A DNA stretch of 5,033 bases from the NCBI GenBank assembly GCA_041657585.1, contig JBBABP010000070.1:1-5033 (forward strand), given 5' to 3'. The translations under genes were made by a program, and so were the position numbers. Below are positions 1 to 5,033 of the stretch, piece after piece (within the stretch, counting starts at the first letter, position 1; the number at the start of each line of letters is the position of its first letter). The notes beneath the pieces were generated by a model. The model searched no databases. It was not told where the DNA came from and saw only the letters and a program-made list of their open reading frames with translations. The stretch is from JBBABP01 sp041657585 (GTDB taxonomy: Bacteria; Patescibacteriota; Gracilibacteria; Absconditabacterales; Absconditicoccaceae).

Positions 1-389
<389 letters not shown>

Positions 390-405
390 TTGATTGACTC
401 TAATT

Positions 406-421
406 GAAAACTTGCGTTTTC
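406..421 (-). other. GNRA-tetraloop hairpin just upstream of 16S
   Basis: On the minus strand this reads GAAAAC-GCAA-GTTTTC, a perfect 6-bp stem closed by a GCAA tetraloop of the GNRA class. It ends about 16 nt before the predicted mature 16S 5' end. GNRA loops are stable and often serve as docking sites, so this could take part in leader folding or 16S 5'-end maturation. The stem has only two G-C pairs and could be chance in AT-rich DNA, but the exact GNRA loop makes that less likely. Confidence 0.4.
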
Positions 422-430
422 GTATATGAT

Positions 431-447
431 TCCGTTTTTAAAACGGA
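431..447 (-). repeat. Perfect inverted repeat in 16S leader
   Basis: TCCGTTTT and AAAACGGA are perfect inverted arms around a single central base. As RNA it can form 6-7 bp with a 3-5 nt loop. It lies about 42-58 nt upstream of 16S and is one of several hairpins in the leader. Confidence 0.4.
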
Positions 448-470
448 TAAAATTTTTTGTTTTGAATTGA

Positions 471-482
471 TGCTAATTAGCA
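471..482. repeat. 12-bp perfect palindrome
   Basis: TGCTAATTAGCA is a perfect 12-bp palindrome inside the presumed 16S leader. As DNA it could be a dimeric protein site. As RNA it would give only a 4-bp stem. It sits next to the 487-513 hairpin. Function unknown. Confidence 0.35.
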
Positions 483-486
483 CCAA

Positions 487-513
487 AATAAACCATCACC
501 ATGATTGTTTATT
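487..513 (-). other. Long hairpin in 16S leader
   Basis: Arms 487-498 and 502-513 are complementary at 11 of 12 positions, with the mismatch at 494/506, around a 3-nt loop (TGG on the minus strand). This is the longest local stem in the leader. It lies about 100-125 nt upstream of 16S. It could be a leader-folding or processing element. Confidence 0.45.
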
Positions 514-543
514 ATAAAATTTTTAATGTTCTTAAATAGACAG

Positions 544-570
544 AAAAAAACAGAGATATAAAACATATCT
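544..570 (-). terminator. Weak hairpin plus T7 in the rRNA leader (possible attenuator)
   Basis: On the minus strand AGATAT-GTTTT-ATATCT (570-554) is followed by CTG and then seven Ts (550-544). The order is that of an intrinsic terminator, roughly 35-60 nt after the predicted rRNA start. The 6-bp stem has only one G-C pair and a 3-nt gap before the T-tract, so termination would be weak. It may be an attenuator overridden by antitermination, or chance. Confidence 0.25.
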
Positions 571-610
571 TAGTTTTTATTAAATATTCTGTTTTATTTT
601 TAATAACCTT

Positions 611-639
611 ATTTTATACTAATAAAATATGGCTGTCAA
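611..639 (-). promoter_or_regulatory. Predicted sigma-70-type rRNA promoter
   Basis: On the minus strand a perfect -35 TTGACA (639-634) is separated by 17 bp from TAAAAT (616-611), one mismatch from TATAAT. TATAAA overlaps it two bases upstream. Transcription would begin near 604 and run into 16S, leaving a leader of about 215 nt. A 7-bp inverted repeat (ATTTTAT-ACTA-ATAAAAT, 611-628) overlaps the -10. The perfect -35 and ideal spacing fit a strong stable-RNA promoter. Confidence 0.7.
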
Positions 640-668
640 GCCCCGCTATTAACAGTTAAATCACAGCC
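631..668. repeat. Inverted repeats between the divergent promoters
   Basis: The arms GGCTGT (631-636) and ACAGCC (663-668) are perfect complements 26 bp apart. Between them lies a second, smaller palindrome, TTAAC-A-GTTAA (649-659). The left outer arm overlaps the -35 of the rRNA promoter, and the right outer arm ends 9 bp before the -35 of the infC promoter. The two symmetries are not concentric. This may be an operator for a regulator acting on both promoters, but no known site is recognised. Confidence 0.3.
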
Positions 669-677
669 GATTTTTGT

Positions 678-706
678 TTGACTTTTGGCCTATTTCGCGG
701 TATAAA
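678..706 (+). promoter_or_regulatory. Predicted sigma-70-type promoter of the infC operon
   Basis: TTGACT (678-683), a 17-bp spacer and TATAAA (701-706) form a near-consensus promoter. Transcription would begin near 713, giving an infC 5' UTR of only about 34 nt. That is too short for an L20-type leader attenuator of the kind found upstream of infC in Bacillus. Its -35 and that of the rRNA promoter are back-to-back, 38 bp apart. Confidence 0.7.
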
Positions 707-746
707 TATAGTGTAAATTTATTAAAAAAGACAAAATAATAAAACA

Positions 747-1301
747 ATGCGTATCAAATTCCATCGAGTTGAAAGAAAAGAAGCCCCGAGTTTCTCGGCC
801 AATACCCAGATTAAGGCTCTGGAAGTATTTGTAATTGATGAAAATAACGAACCCTTAGGAAAGATGCCTACCGAGGAAGCAATACAGAAAGCGCAGGAAG
901 CGGGGTTTGATTTAGTGGTCGTTAATCCTAAAGCTGAACCTCCGGTGGTTAAGATTGTTAATTTAGGCCAATTGAAATATGAACGGGAAAAAATGGCCCA
1001 TAAGCAGAAAATGCAGCAAAAAAAGACCGAAACTAAGAATATCCGTCTGTCTTTTCGGATTAGCGACCATGATTTAGAAATGAGGGTCGCCCAGGCCGAG
1101 AAGTTTCTATCTAAAGACAATAAACTTAAAGTCGAGCTGATCTTAAGAGGACGCGAGCGCCAATATCCGCAGAAAGCCGCGGAGATAATTAAGGGTTTTG
1201 TCACTAAATTACAGGCAAAACCTGAATTTCCTATTGAAATTGAACAGCCATTGACAAATCAGGGCGGAAGATTTACTATAATATTGATAAATAAAAAGTA
1301 A
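747..1301 (+). CDS. infC: Translation initiation factor IF-3
   Basis: IF3 binds the 30S subunit, keeps it apart from 50S and proofreads initiator tRNA and start codon choice. The 184-residue length is typical. The N-domain (about 18-78) includes EAGFDLVVVNPKAEPPVVKI (51-70) and the family signature region VKIVNLGQLKYE. The usual DYGK there is changed to NLGQ. A lysine- and glutamine-rich linker (79-97) leads to the C-domain, with NIRLS, the SDHDLEMR stretch and RGRE (134-137). The ATG at 747 is the only sensible start: an in-frame stop lies at 723. Using ATG rather than the AUU/AUC found in many infC genes means classic start-codon autoregulation is probably absent. There is no Shine-Dalgarno sequence upstream. 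First gene of the operon. Confidence 0.97.
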   Translation: MRIKFHRVERKEAPSFSANTQIKALEVFVIDENNEPLGKMPTEEAIQKAQEAGFDLVVVNPKAEPPVVKIVNLGQLKYEREKMAHKQKMQQKKTETKNIRLSFRISDHDLEMRVAQAEKFLSKDNKLKVELILRGRERQYPQKAAEIIKGFVTKLQAKPEFPIEIEQPLTNQGGRFTIILINKK

Positions 1302-1313
1302 TAATCGTTAAAC

Positions 1314-1334
1314 CAGGTGTCTACCTGTTTTTTT
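1314..1334 (+). terminator. Short hairpin plus T7 between infC and rpmI (partial terminator/attenuator)
   Basis: CAGGT-GTCT-ACCTG (1314-1327) is immediately followed by seven Ts (1328-1334). This is intrinsic-terminator architecture, 12 nt after the infC stop and 13 nt before the rpmI start. The stem is only 5 bp, so it would probably act as a partial terminator that sets the IF3 to L35/L20 ratio. It could also be part of an L20 autoregulatory site, since rpmI-rplT translation is repressed by L20 in E. coli. I cannot show L20 binding from sequence. Confidence 0.45.
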
Positions 1335-1347
1335 AATCGGTAAATAT

Positions 1348-1545
1348 ATGCCAAAAATAAAGACCCACAAAGCGACTGTAAAGCGCTTTAAGAGAACTGG
1401 AAAAGATAATCTGACTCAGCGCAAGCAAGGACAGGATCATTTTAACGCGCGCGAAACTGGAAATACTAGCCGTAGCAAGCGCAAAGATATTTCCGTTAAT
1501 GACTGCTTCGTTAAGACCGTCAAGACGCTGACTCCTTATAACTAG
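1348..1545 (+). CDS. rpmI: 50S ribosomal protein bL35
   Basis: This 65-residue, very basic protein begins MPKIKTHKATVKRFKRTG, the diagnostic bL35 N-terminus (MPKMKTHR..AKRFK.TG in most bacteria). A central SRSKRKD basic segment (41-47) corresponds to the usual KRKRKLR. bL35 is a small component of the 50S subunit. The C-terminal half is divergent but the length is normal. It lies between infC and rplT, as in most bacteria. The stop is TAG. No Shine-Dalgarno sequence precedes the ATG; the upstream region is T- and A-rich. Confidence 0.96.
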   Translation: MPKIKTHKATVKRFKRTGKDNLTQRKQGQDHFNARETGNTSRSKRKDISVNDCFVKTVKTLTPYN

Positions 1546-1581
1546 ATAGCTAGCTTTTATTTATAATTTGTAATTGAACAT

Positions 1582-1929
1582 ATGCCTAGAGTAAAACGCG
1601 GAATGACCCATGTTAAGAAGAGACGGAAGCTTCACCAAGCAGTCAAAGGTTTTAAATGGGGACGCAAAAATTTAATAAAAGTCGCTAAGACTGCTTTAAC
1701 TAAAGCGGGCGCCCATGCTTATACCGATCGCCGCAAGAAGAAGAGAGATATGCGCGGTCTTTGGCAGATAAAAATTAATGCTTTCGTCCGTGAATTTGGT
1801 CTTTCTTATTCTAAATTCATCGGTTTGTTAAAAGCCAATAACGTGGCTGTCGATCGTAAGATTTTAGCCGATTTAGCAGTTAATAATAAAGAGGTTCTGA
1901 CCGCTTTGATTAATAGAATCCAGAAATAA
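1582..1929 (+). CDS. rplT: 50S ribosomal protein bL20
   Basis: bL20 is an early-assembly protein of the 50S subunit that binds 23S rRNA. In several bacteria it also represses its own operon. The protein has 115 residues, close to the usual 117-120. It starts PRVKRG, continues through a long basic N-terminal arm (to about 58), and carries the hallmark YTDRRKKKRDMRGLW (47-61). The compact C-domain follows (about 60-115), with INAFVREFGLSYSKFI and NRKxLADLA-like (DRKILADLAV) segments. The gene sits 36 nt after rpmI and only 1 nt before secG. No Shine-Dalgarno sequence is visible. There is nothing abnormal in the sequence. Confidence 0.97.
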   Translation: MPRVKRGMTHVKKRRKLHQAVKGFKWGRKNLIKVAKTALTKAGAHAYTDRRKKKRDMRGLWQIKINAFVREFGLSYSKFIGLLKANNVAVDRKILADLAVNNKEVLTALINRIQK

Positions 1930-1930
1930 T

Positions 1931-2149
1931 ATGATGTTCGGGATAAAAATTGCTCAAATTGTCGTTTCCATACTTTTAATGGTCGCTATCCTATTGCAAA
2001 ATAAGGGCGCCGGCCTGGGAGGAGTTTTTGGCGGCACCGGCGGCGGCGTATATATGACTAAGCGCGGCTTAGAAAAAAAACTTTTTGTTGCGACTATTGT
2101 TTTAGCCGCTATTTTTATACTCTTATCTTTAGGAGCTGTTATCTTATAG
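1931..2149 (+). CDS. secG: Preprotein translocase subunit SecG
   Basis: SecG is the small, non-essential partner of SecY and SecE in the inner-membrane protein-export channel. The 72-residue product has the expected hairpin topology: a first membrane helix (about 4-22), then LLQNKGAGLGGVFGG (21-35, the SecG hallmark), a glycine-rich loop to about 50, and a second helix (51-71). It ends right after that helix, without the C-terminal tail of proteobacterial forms. The start is ATGATG at 1931 or 1934, and either is possible. The 1-nt gap to rplT implies co-transcription and probably translational coupling, since no Shine-Dalgarno sequence is seen. Confidence 0.93.
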   Translation: MMFGIKIAQIVVSILLMVAILLQNKGAGLGGVFGGTGGGVYMTKRGLEKKLFVATIVLAAIFILLSLGAVIL

Positions 2150-2160
2150 AAACATAAGAT
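2141..2160 (+). other. AT-rich hairpin over the secG stop codon
   Basis: ATCTTAT (2141-2147) and ATAAGAT (2154-2160) are perfect 7-bp arms around a 6-nt loop, and the TAG stop of secG lies at the arm/loop junction. A few Ts follow, but not a clean tract. The stem has a single G-C pair and would be weak. The segment CATAAGATTTGT (2153-2164) is repeated nearly exactly as CATAAGCTTTGT (2171-2182), overlapping the next start codon. It may influence coupling to the downstream gene, or be chance. Confidence 0.25.
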
Positions 2161-2180
2161 TTGTTAGAAGCATAAGCTTT

Positions 2181-3959
2181 GTGGATTCATTCAAAAACAA
2201 AATTACAGCGCTTTGGCGGCGGACAAGAGTAACTTGGCCTTTTTTTGGTTTTTCAAAAAAGAAATTTTTAAACCAAGAGGATTTAGATAAAAAGTTAGTC
2301 TATTCTCTATCGCCTCGCAAAATACCGACCAGCCATCAGATGAAGCATGTTAAAAAATTTTTAAATCCTCGAGAATTTTTAATAGTTAAAATATGCCTTT
2401 TGGCTATTTTTGTTAATGTTGTTTATTTGGGGATCTCTTTTATCAAAAAACATCTGGAATACCTCCCTGTCGCCGGAGGCGAATATATCGAGGGCAATGT
2501 GGGTTATCCGGAAAATATCAACCCTCTTTATGCTGTTAATCAGGATATTGATAGTGATTTGAGCCGTTTAATTTATTCCAGTTTGTTTAAATATGACCAG
2601 AATGGGAATTTAAGTGCGGATTTAGCGGAAGATATCGAGGTGAGCGCCGACGGCAAGGAATATACGGTCAGGATTAAAAACGGTGTTAAATGGCATGACG
2701 GTACTGATTTAACGGTTGATGACGTCTCTTTTACTTTTAATTTAATTAAGGAGCCGGCGTATCGTTCACCGCTCCGCTCCGCTTTGGCTAATGTAAATAT
2801 CGAGAAGGTTGATGAACGGACGCTTAAGTTTATTTTATCTGAGGCCTATGCGCCCTTTAAAGAAATATTAACTTTTGGAATTTTGCCGAAGAGCCTCTGG
2901 GAAAATATTAACCCTGCTTCCGCCGCTTTAGCCGATCTTAATATGCGTCCGGTCGGATCCGGCTCGTATAAATTTGCCTCCCTTGTTAAGAATAAAAACG
3001 GCGAGATGAAAGAATATCGGCTGGCGGCCAATGAAAATTATTATGGTTCCAGGCCGTATATTAAAAAAATAACTTTTAAATTTTTCACTGATTATTCCGA
3101 GGCAGTCAAAGCTTTGAATGATAATCAAGTTACCGGGTTGAATTACCTGCCGTTTAATTATCGTCAAGAATTATTAGCTCAAGATTCTTTAAATTTTCAC
3201 GAATTAGTCCAACCGCGGATTGTTTCCTTGTTTTTTAATTATGATAAAAATAAAGCTCTGGCTGATAAAGAAGTGCGCGTGGCTCTCGCCTCGGCTCTGG
3301 ATAAGGACAGTTTAATTAATGACGTCTTCGGGGGCGCTTACCAGAGAGCTGACGGGCCGATTCTCGCCGGCAATTTTGCTTATAATGAGGCGATTACTAA
3401 ATATCCCTATTCCCCGGAAACGGCCGCGGCGACAATTAAAAACAAACCATTAACCTTGACTCTGACCGTTGTTGATTCTGGAGTGAATGTCGCGGTAGCC
3501 GAGAAAATTAAAGTTTATTGGGAAAAAGCCGGAGTTGTCGTGACCGTCAAAGCTATCTCCGGAGAACAGGCGGTTAATATAATTAAAGAACGCGATTTTG
3601 AGGTTTTGCTTTATGGTGAATCCGTTGGCGGTGATCCGGATGTTTATGCTTTCTGGCATTCCAGTCAGATTGGATCCCGCGGCCTTAACCTCGCCGCTTT
3701 CAACAGCGCCGAGGTCGATAGCCTTCTGGTAGAAGCGCGGACAGCCGTCGATAATGCCGATCGCATTAATAAATATAAAAAATTCCAAGAAATAATCACT
3801 AATGATTTGCCGGTTATTTTTCTTTATTCTCCGACATATACTTACGTCCAGGAGCATCAATTAAAAGGTTTTACCGGAACAACAATTATCGAGCCCGCCG
3901 ATCGTTTCAGCGGTGTCAGCGGCTGGTACTTAAAAACTAAAAAGAAAATAAATTGGTAG
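2181..3959 (+). CDS. Membrane-anchored family-5 (OppA/DppA-like) ABC solute-binding protein
   Basis: In classic systems, family-5 solute-binding proteins catch peptides, nickel or other solutes outside the membrane and hand them to an ABC permease. The extracellular domain runs from about residue 98 to the end. It starts GGEYIEGNVGYPENINPLY, matching the usual GGtL..g....p.tLNPly. The signature region is ADGKEYTVRIKNGVKWHDG (WHDG at 171-174), followed by DDVSFTFNLI. Later come a GDPDVYAFWHS segment (D485, W492) and LPVIFLYSP (543-551). At 592 residues it is longer than usual because of the N-terminus: a basic tail (1-65), then one membrane helix (about 66-88). There is no lipobox cysteine; C72 lies in the helix without a lipobox context. 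An anchored, N-inside protein is therefore inferred. The start is GTG, with a weak AGAAG about 10 nt upstream; ATG at residue 54 is an alternative that keeps the helix. No permease or ATPase gene is nearby, so the substrate is unknown. Confidence 0.9.
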   Translation: MDSFKNKITALWRRTRVTWPFFGFSKKKFLNQEDLDKKLVYSLSPRKIPTSHQMKHVKKFLNPREFLIVKICLLAIFVNVVYLGISFIKKHLEYLPVAGGEYIEGNVGYPENINPLYAVNQDIDSDLSRLIYSSLFKYDQNGNLSADLAEDIEVSADGKEYTVRIKNGVKWHDGTDLTVDDVSFTFNLIKEPAYRSPLRSALANVNIEKVDERTLKFILSEAYAPFKEILTFGILPKSLWENINPASAALADLNMRPVGSGSYKFASLVKNKNGEMKEYRLAANENYYGSRPYIKKITFKFFTDYSEAVKALNDNQVTGLNYLPFNYRQELLAQDSLNFHELVQPRIVSLFFNYDKNKALADKEVRVALASALDKDSLINDVFGGAYQRADGPILAGNFAYNEAITKYPYSPETAAATIKNKPLTLTLTVVDSGVNVAVAEKIKVYWEKAGVVVTVKAISGEQAVNIIKERDFEVLLYGESVGGDPDVYAFWHSSQIGSRGLNLAAFNSAEVDSLLVEARTAVDNADRINKYKKFQEIITNDLPVIFLYSPTYTYVQEHQLKGFTGTTIIEPADRFSGVSGWYLKTKKKINW

Positions 3960-3989
3960 CCGAATTTTTTCGCGCCATCTTCTTATAAA

Positions 3990-4005
3990 AAGAGCTTTAG
4001 CTCTT
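3990..4005. terminator. Small hairpin between the binding-protein gene and RNase J
   Basis: AAGAGC-TTTA-GCTCTT is a perfect 6-bp stem with a 4-nt loop, 30 nt after the binding-protein stop and 15 nt before the RNase J start. On the plus strand the following bases (CTCATTTAATT) are not a real T-tract, so termination would be poor. On the minus strand only three Ts follow. A weak terminator or processing site is possible. It leaves open whether RNase J is part of the same transcript, and no clear promoter was found in the 61-nt gap. Confidence 0.3.
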
Positions 4006-4020
4006 CTCATTTAATTAAAT

Positions 4021-5033
4021 ATGAATTTTAAACAACCTTCACCGGCACACAATGCCGGTGCACCTGGTATTCGTACCCGGTCCGGCCAGACGCCAGCGTC
4101 TCGGCCGACGCGCAACAAGCCAGCCAGCCGTTTGCCTTTGCACCGACCGACTTTTAGCAACCAATCTAGCGTTAAGCCAGCTCCGCGGATGACTAATGAA
4201 CCCGGATTAAAAATATATCCGCTCGGCGGACAGGAAGAGGTCGGGCGTAATTGCACAGTTTTTGAATATGATCAGGATATTATTATCTTAGATATGGGCC
4301 TGCAGTTCCCCGAGGAAGATATGCCGGGCATTGACTATATTATTCCTAATGTTTCCTGTTTACGCGGCAAAGAAAAGAATATCCGCGGGGTAATTTTTAG
4401 CCATGGCCATCTTGACCATATCGGCGCCGCCCCAATTCTTTTGGAACAATTAGGTAATCCGCCGATTGTCGGTATGAAACTGACTTTGGCCATGATTAAA
4501 CACCGTCAGGAAGATTATAAACGGGGCACGACCAAAAATTTGAAAGCCATCACTATAAATTCCATTAATCAGAAGATAGCTTTGGGAAAATTTCAGATTA
4601 GTTTTTTTCAAGTCGAACATTCGATTATTGATGCTGTCGGAGTAATTATTAGTACGCCGCATGGAACAGTCATTCATCCCGGAGATTGGACAATGGAAAG
4701 CGACCCGCTGGAAGGGCCGGTGGTCGGCTATACCCAATTGGCGCAACTGCCCTCCCCGCGTATTTTAATGCTGGAGAGTTTAGGGGTATCATATTCGGCG
4801 GAAAGAGTCTCGGTTAAAGTAACTCTGAACAATTTAGAGAAGATTATCGGCAGCGCGTCCGGCCGTGTTATTATCGGCACCTTCTCTTCTCAATTAGAGC
4901 GCATCACCCAGCTCTTGGCCTATGCGGAAAAGATTGGTAAAAAAGTCGCGCTTGATGGCTATAGCATGAAGATGAATGTGCGCATCGCCCAGGAACTCGG
5001 CTATATCCCGGCTCATAAGAATATTCTTATTCC
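4021..5033 (+). CDS. rnj: RNase J-type ribonuclease, N-terminal part (cut by window edge)
   Basis: RNase J is a metallo-beta-lactamase/beta-CASP nuclease with endonuclease and 5'-exonuclease activity in mRNA decay and rRNA maturation. 337 full codons are present. Residues 1-60 are a proline-, arginine- and serine-rich, probably disordered extension. The core starts LKIYPLGGQEEVGRNC (63-78) and continues with DMGLQFPEEDMPGIDYIIP. The metal-binding motif is SHGHLDHIGA (H128, H130, D132, H133), then VEHSIIDAVG (H200) and HPGDW (D222). The H200-D222 spacing equals that of B. subtilis RNase J1 (142-164). GRVIIGTFSSQLERI (281-295) and DGYSM (312-316) are beta-CASP-region matches. The usual STNA stretch after the domain is replaced by ESLGVSYSAERVSV (252-265). 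The ATG at 4021 is favoured because the frame is open, but M57 (ATG 4189) sits right before the conserved core and is a real alternative. No Shine-Dalgarno sequence is seen at either. The C-terminal part, including the last metal histidine, is outside the window. Confidence 0.94.
   Translation, partial: MNFKQPSPAHNAGAPGIRTRSGQTPASRPTRNKPASRLPLHRPTFSNQSSVKPAPRMTNEPGLKIYPLGGQEEVGRNCTVFEYDQDIIILDMGLQFPEEDMPGIDYIIPNVSCLRGKEKNIRGVIFSHGHLDHIGAAPILLEQLGNPPIVGMKLTLAMIKHRQEDYKRGTTKNLKAITINSINQKIALGKFQISFFQVEHSIIDAVGVIISTPHGTVIHPGDWTMESDPLEGPVVGYTQLAQLPSPRILMLESLGVSYSAERVSVKVTLNNLEKIIGSASGRVIIGTFSSQLERITQLLAYAEKIGKKVALDGYSMKMNVRIAQELGYIPAHKNILI
4040..4060 (+). other. Strong GC-rich hairpin at the start of the RNase J gene
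   Basis: CACCGGCA (4040-4047) and TGCCGGTG (4053-4060) are perfect 8-bp arms around CACAA. Six of the eight pairs are G-C, in an AT-rich genome. It lies 19 nt after the ATG at 4021, inside the variable N-terminal extension. If the true start is M57 (4189), this would instead be part of a structured 5' UTR. There is no T-tract, so it is not an intrinsic terminator. Confidence 0.5.
4083..4107 (+). other. Second GC-rich hairpin at the start of the RNase J gene
   Basis: CGGCCAGACG (4083-4092) pairs with CGTCT-GGCCG (4097-4107) around loop CCAG. It forms 10 bp with a single bulged C at 4102. It follows the 4040-4060 hairpin by 22 nt in the same low-complexity coding stretch. The pair resembles a structured leader. 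It may be regulatory, or a by-product of GC-rich Pro/Arg/Ala codons. Confidence 0.45.

Larger units (their letters stand above)
390..604 (-). other. Gene-free 16S rRNA leader with several local hairpins
   Basis: This stretch has no plausible gene on either strand. On the minus strand it would be the 5' leader between the predicted rRNA promoter and mature 16S. It is very AT-rich, yet it holds a succession of self-complementary segments at 570-554, 513-487, 482-471, 447-431 and 421-406. rRNA leaders in bacteria normally carry antitermination signals and one strand of the RNase III processing stem. The partner strand would lie downstream of 16S, outside the window, so the processing stem itself cannot be shown. 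The leader extent is inferred from the promoter position. Confidence 0.6.

Noticed and set aside
524..542. boxA-like antitermination site in the rRNA leader (minus strand, GTCTATTTAAGAACA)
   Set aside because: It only loosely resembles boxA (TGCTCTTTAACA) and needs insertions to align. It is too weak to list as a feature.
722..1204. Open frame of 160 codons on the minus strand opposite infC
   Set aside because: It lies entirely over the well-supported infC gene and shows no family resemblance. It is a shadow frame.
1562..1567. TATAAT between rpmI and rplT as an internal promoter
   Set aside because: There is no -35-like hexamer at a suitable distance upstream (1539-1544 reads TAACTA). Chance is likely in AT-rich DNA.
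2846..3860. Three minus-strand open frames inside the solute-binding protein gene
   Set aside because: They overlap a clear family-5 binding-protein frame and have no recognisable domains. They are shadows.
3953..3989. Promoter for RNase J (TTGGTA ... TATAAA)
   Set aside because: The spacer would be about 25 bp, too long for a sigma-70-type promoter.
4011..4746. Two minus-strand open frames opposite RNase J
   Set aside because: They lie over the RNase J coding frame, including catalytic motif codons. The first is open mainly because of the GC-rich N-terminal segment.
747..5033. Possible UGA recoding (as in Gracilibacteria and Absconditabacteria)
   Set aside because: No in-frame TGA occurs in any of the six genes. 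All five complete genes end in TAA or TAG, which is curious, but five stops are too few to conclude anything, and Trp and Gly use standard codons.

Overview
This window looks like bacterial chromosome from a member of the Candidate Phyla Radiation (Patescibacteria), probably the Parcubacteria side. Three things suggest this. The 16S rRNA 5' end carries a one-base mismatch to the EUB338 probe site (GGCTGC instead of GGCAGC). The coding sequence is AT-rich and shows almost no Shine-Dalgarno sequences. A secG gene is followed by a stand-alone, membrane-anchored peptide-type solute-binding protein and then an RNase J. The placement is inferred from 16S motifs recalled from memory, not from a search.

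Layout: bases 1-389 are the 5' end of a 16S rRNA gene on the minus strand, cut by the left edge. Bases 390-746 hold no gene. They contain a leader of about 215 nt for the rRNA, with a run of local hairpins, and two back-to-back promoters. One (TTGACA-N17-TAAAAT) fires left into 16S; the other (TTGACT-N17-TATAAA) fires right into infC. From 747 to the right edge every gene is on the plus strand: infC (IF3), rpmI (bL35), rplT (bL20), secG, a family-5 (OppA-like) solute-binding protein with an N-terminal membrane anchor, and the first 337 codons of an RNase J-type ribonuclease (cut by the right edge).

The first three plus-strand genes are the classic infC-rpmI-rplT translation operon. secG is 1 nt behind rplT and is almost certainly co-transcribed. 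Small hairpins after infC, after secG and after the solute-binding protein may attenuate read-through or process the transcript. Placing the rRNA promoter back-to-back with the promoter of an initiation factor/ribosomal protein operon could coordinate ribosome production. The secG and binding-protein genes add membrane export and capture of peptides or other solutes, and RNase J adds RNA turnover and possibly rRNA maturation.

Most of the window is ordinary housekeeping DNA. I see no mobile element, CRISPR array, tRNA or defence system. The parts most worth a second look are the structured rRNA leader, the paired GC-rich hairpins inside the start of the RNase J gene, the degenerate post-beta-CASP-type motif in that RNase J, and the orphan binding protein with a basic cytoplasmic tail.
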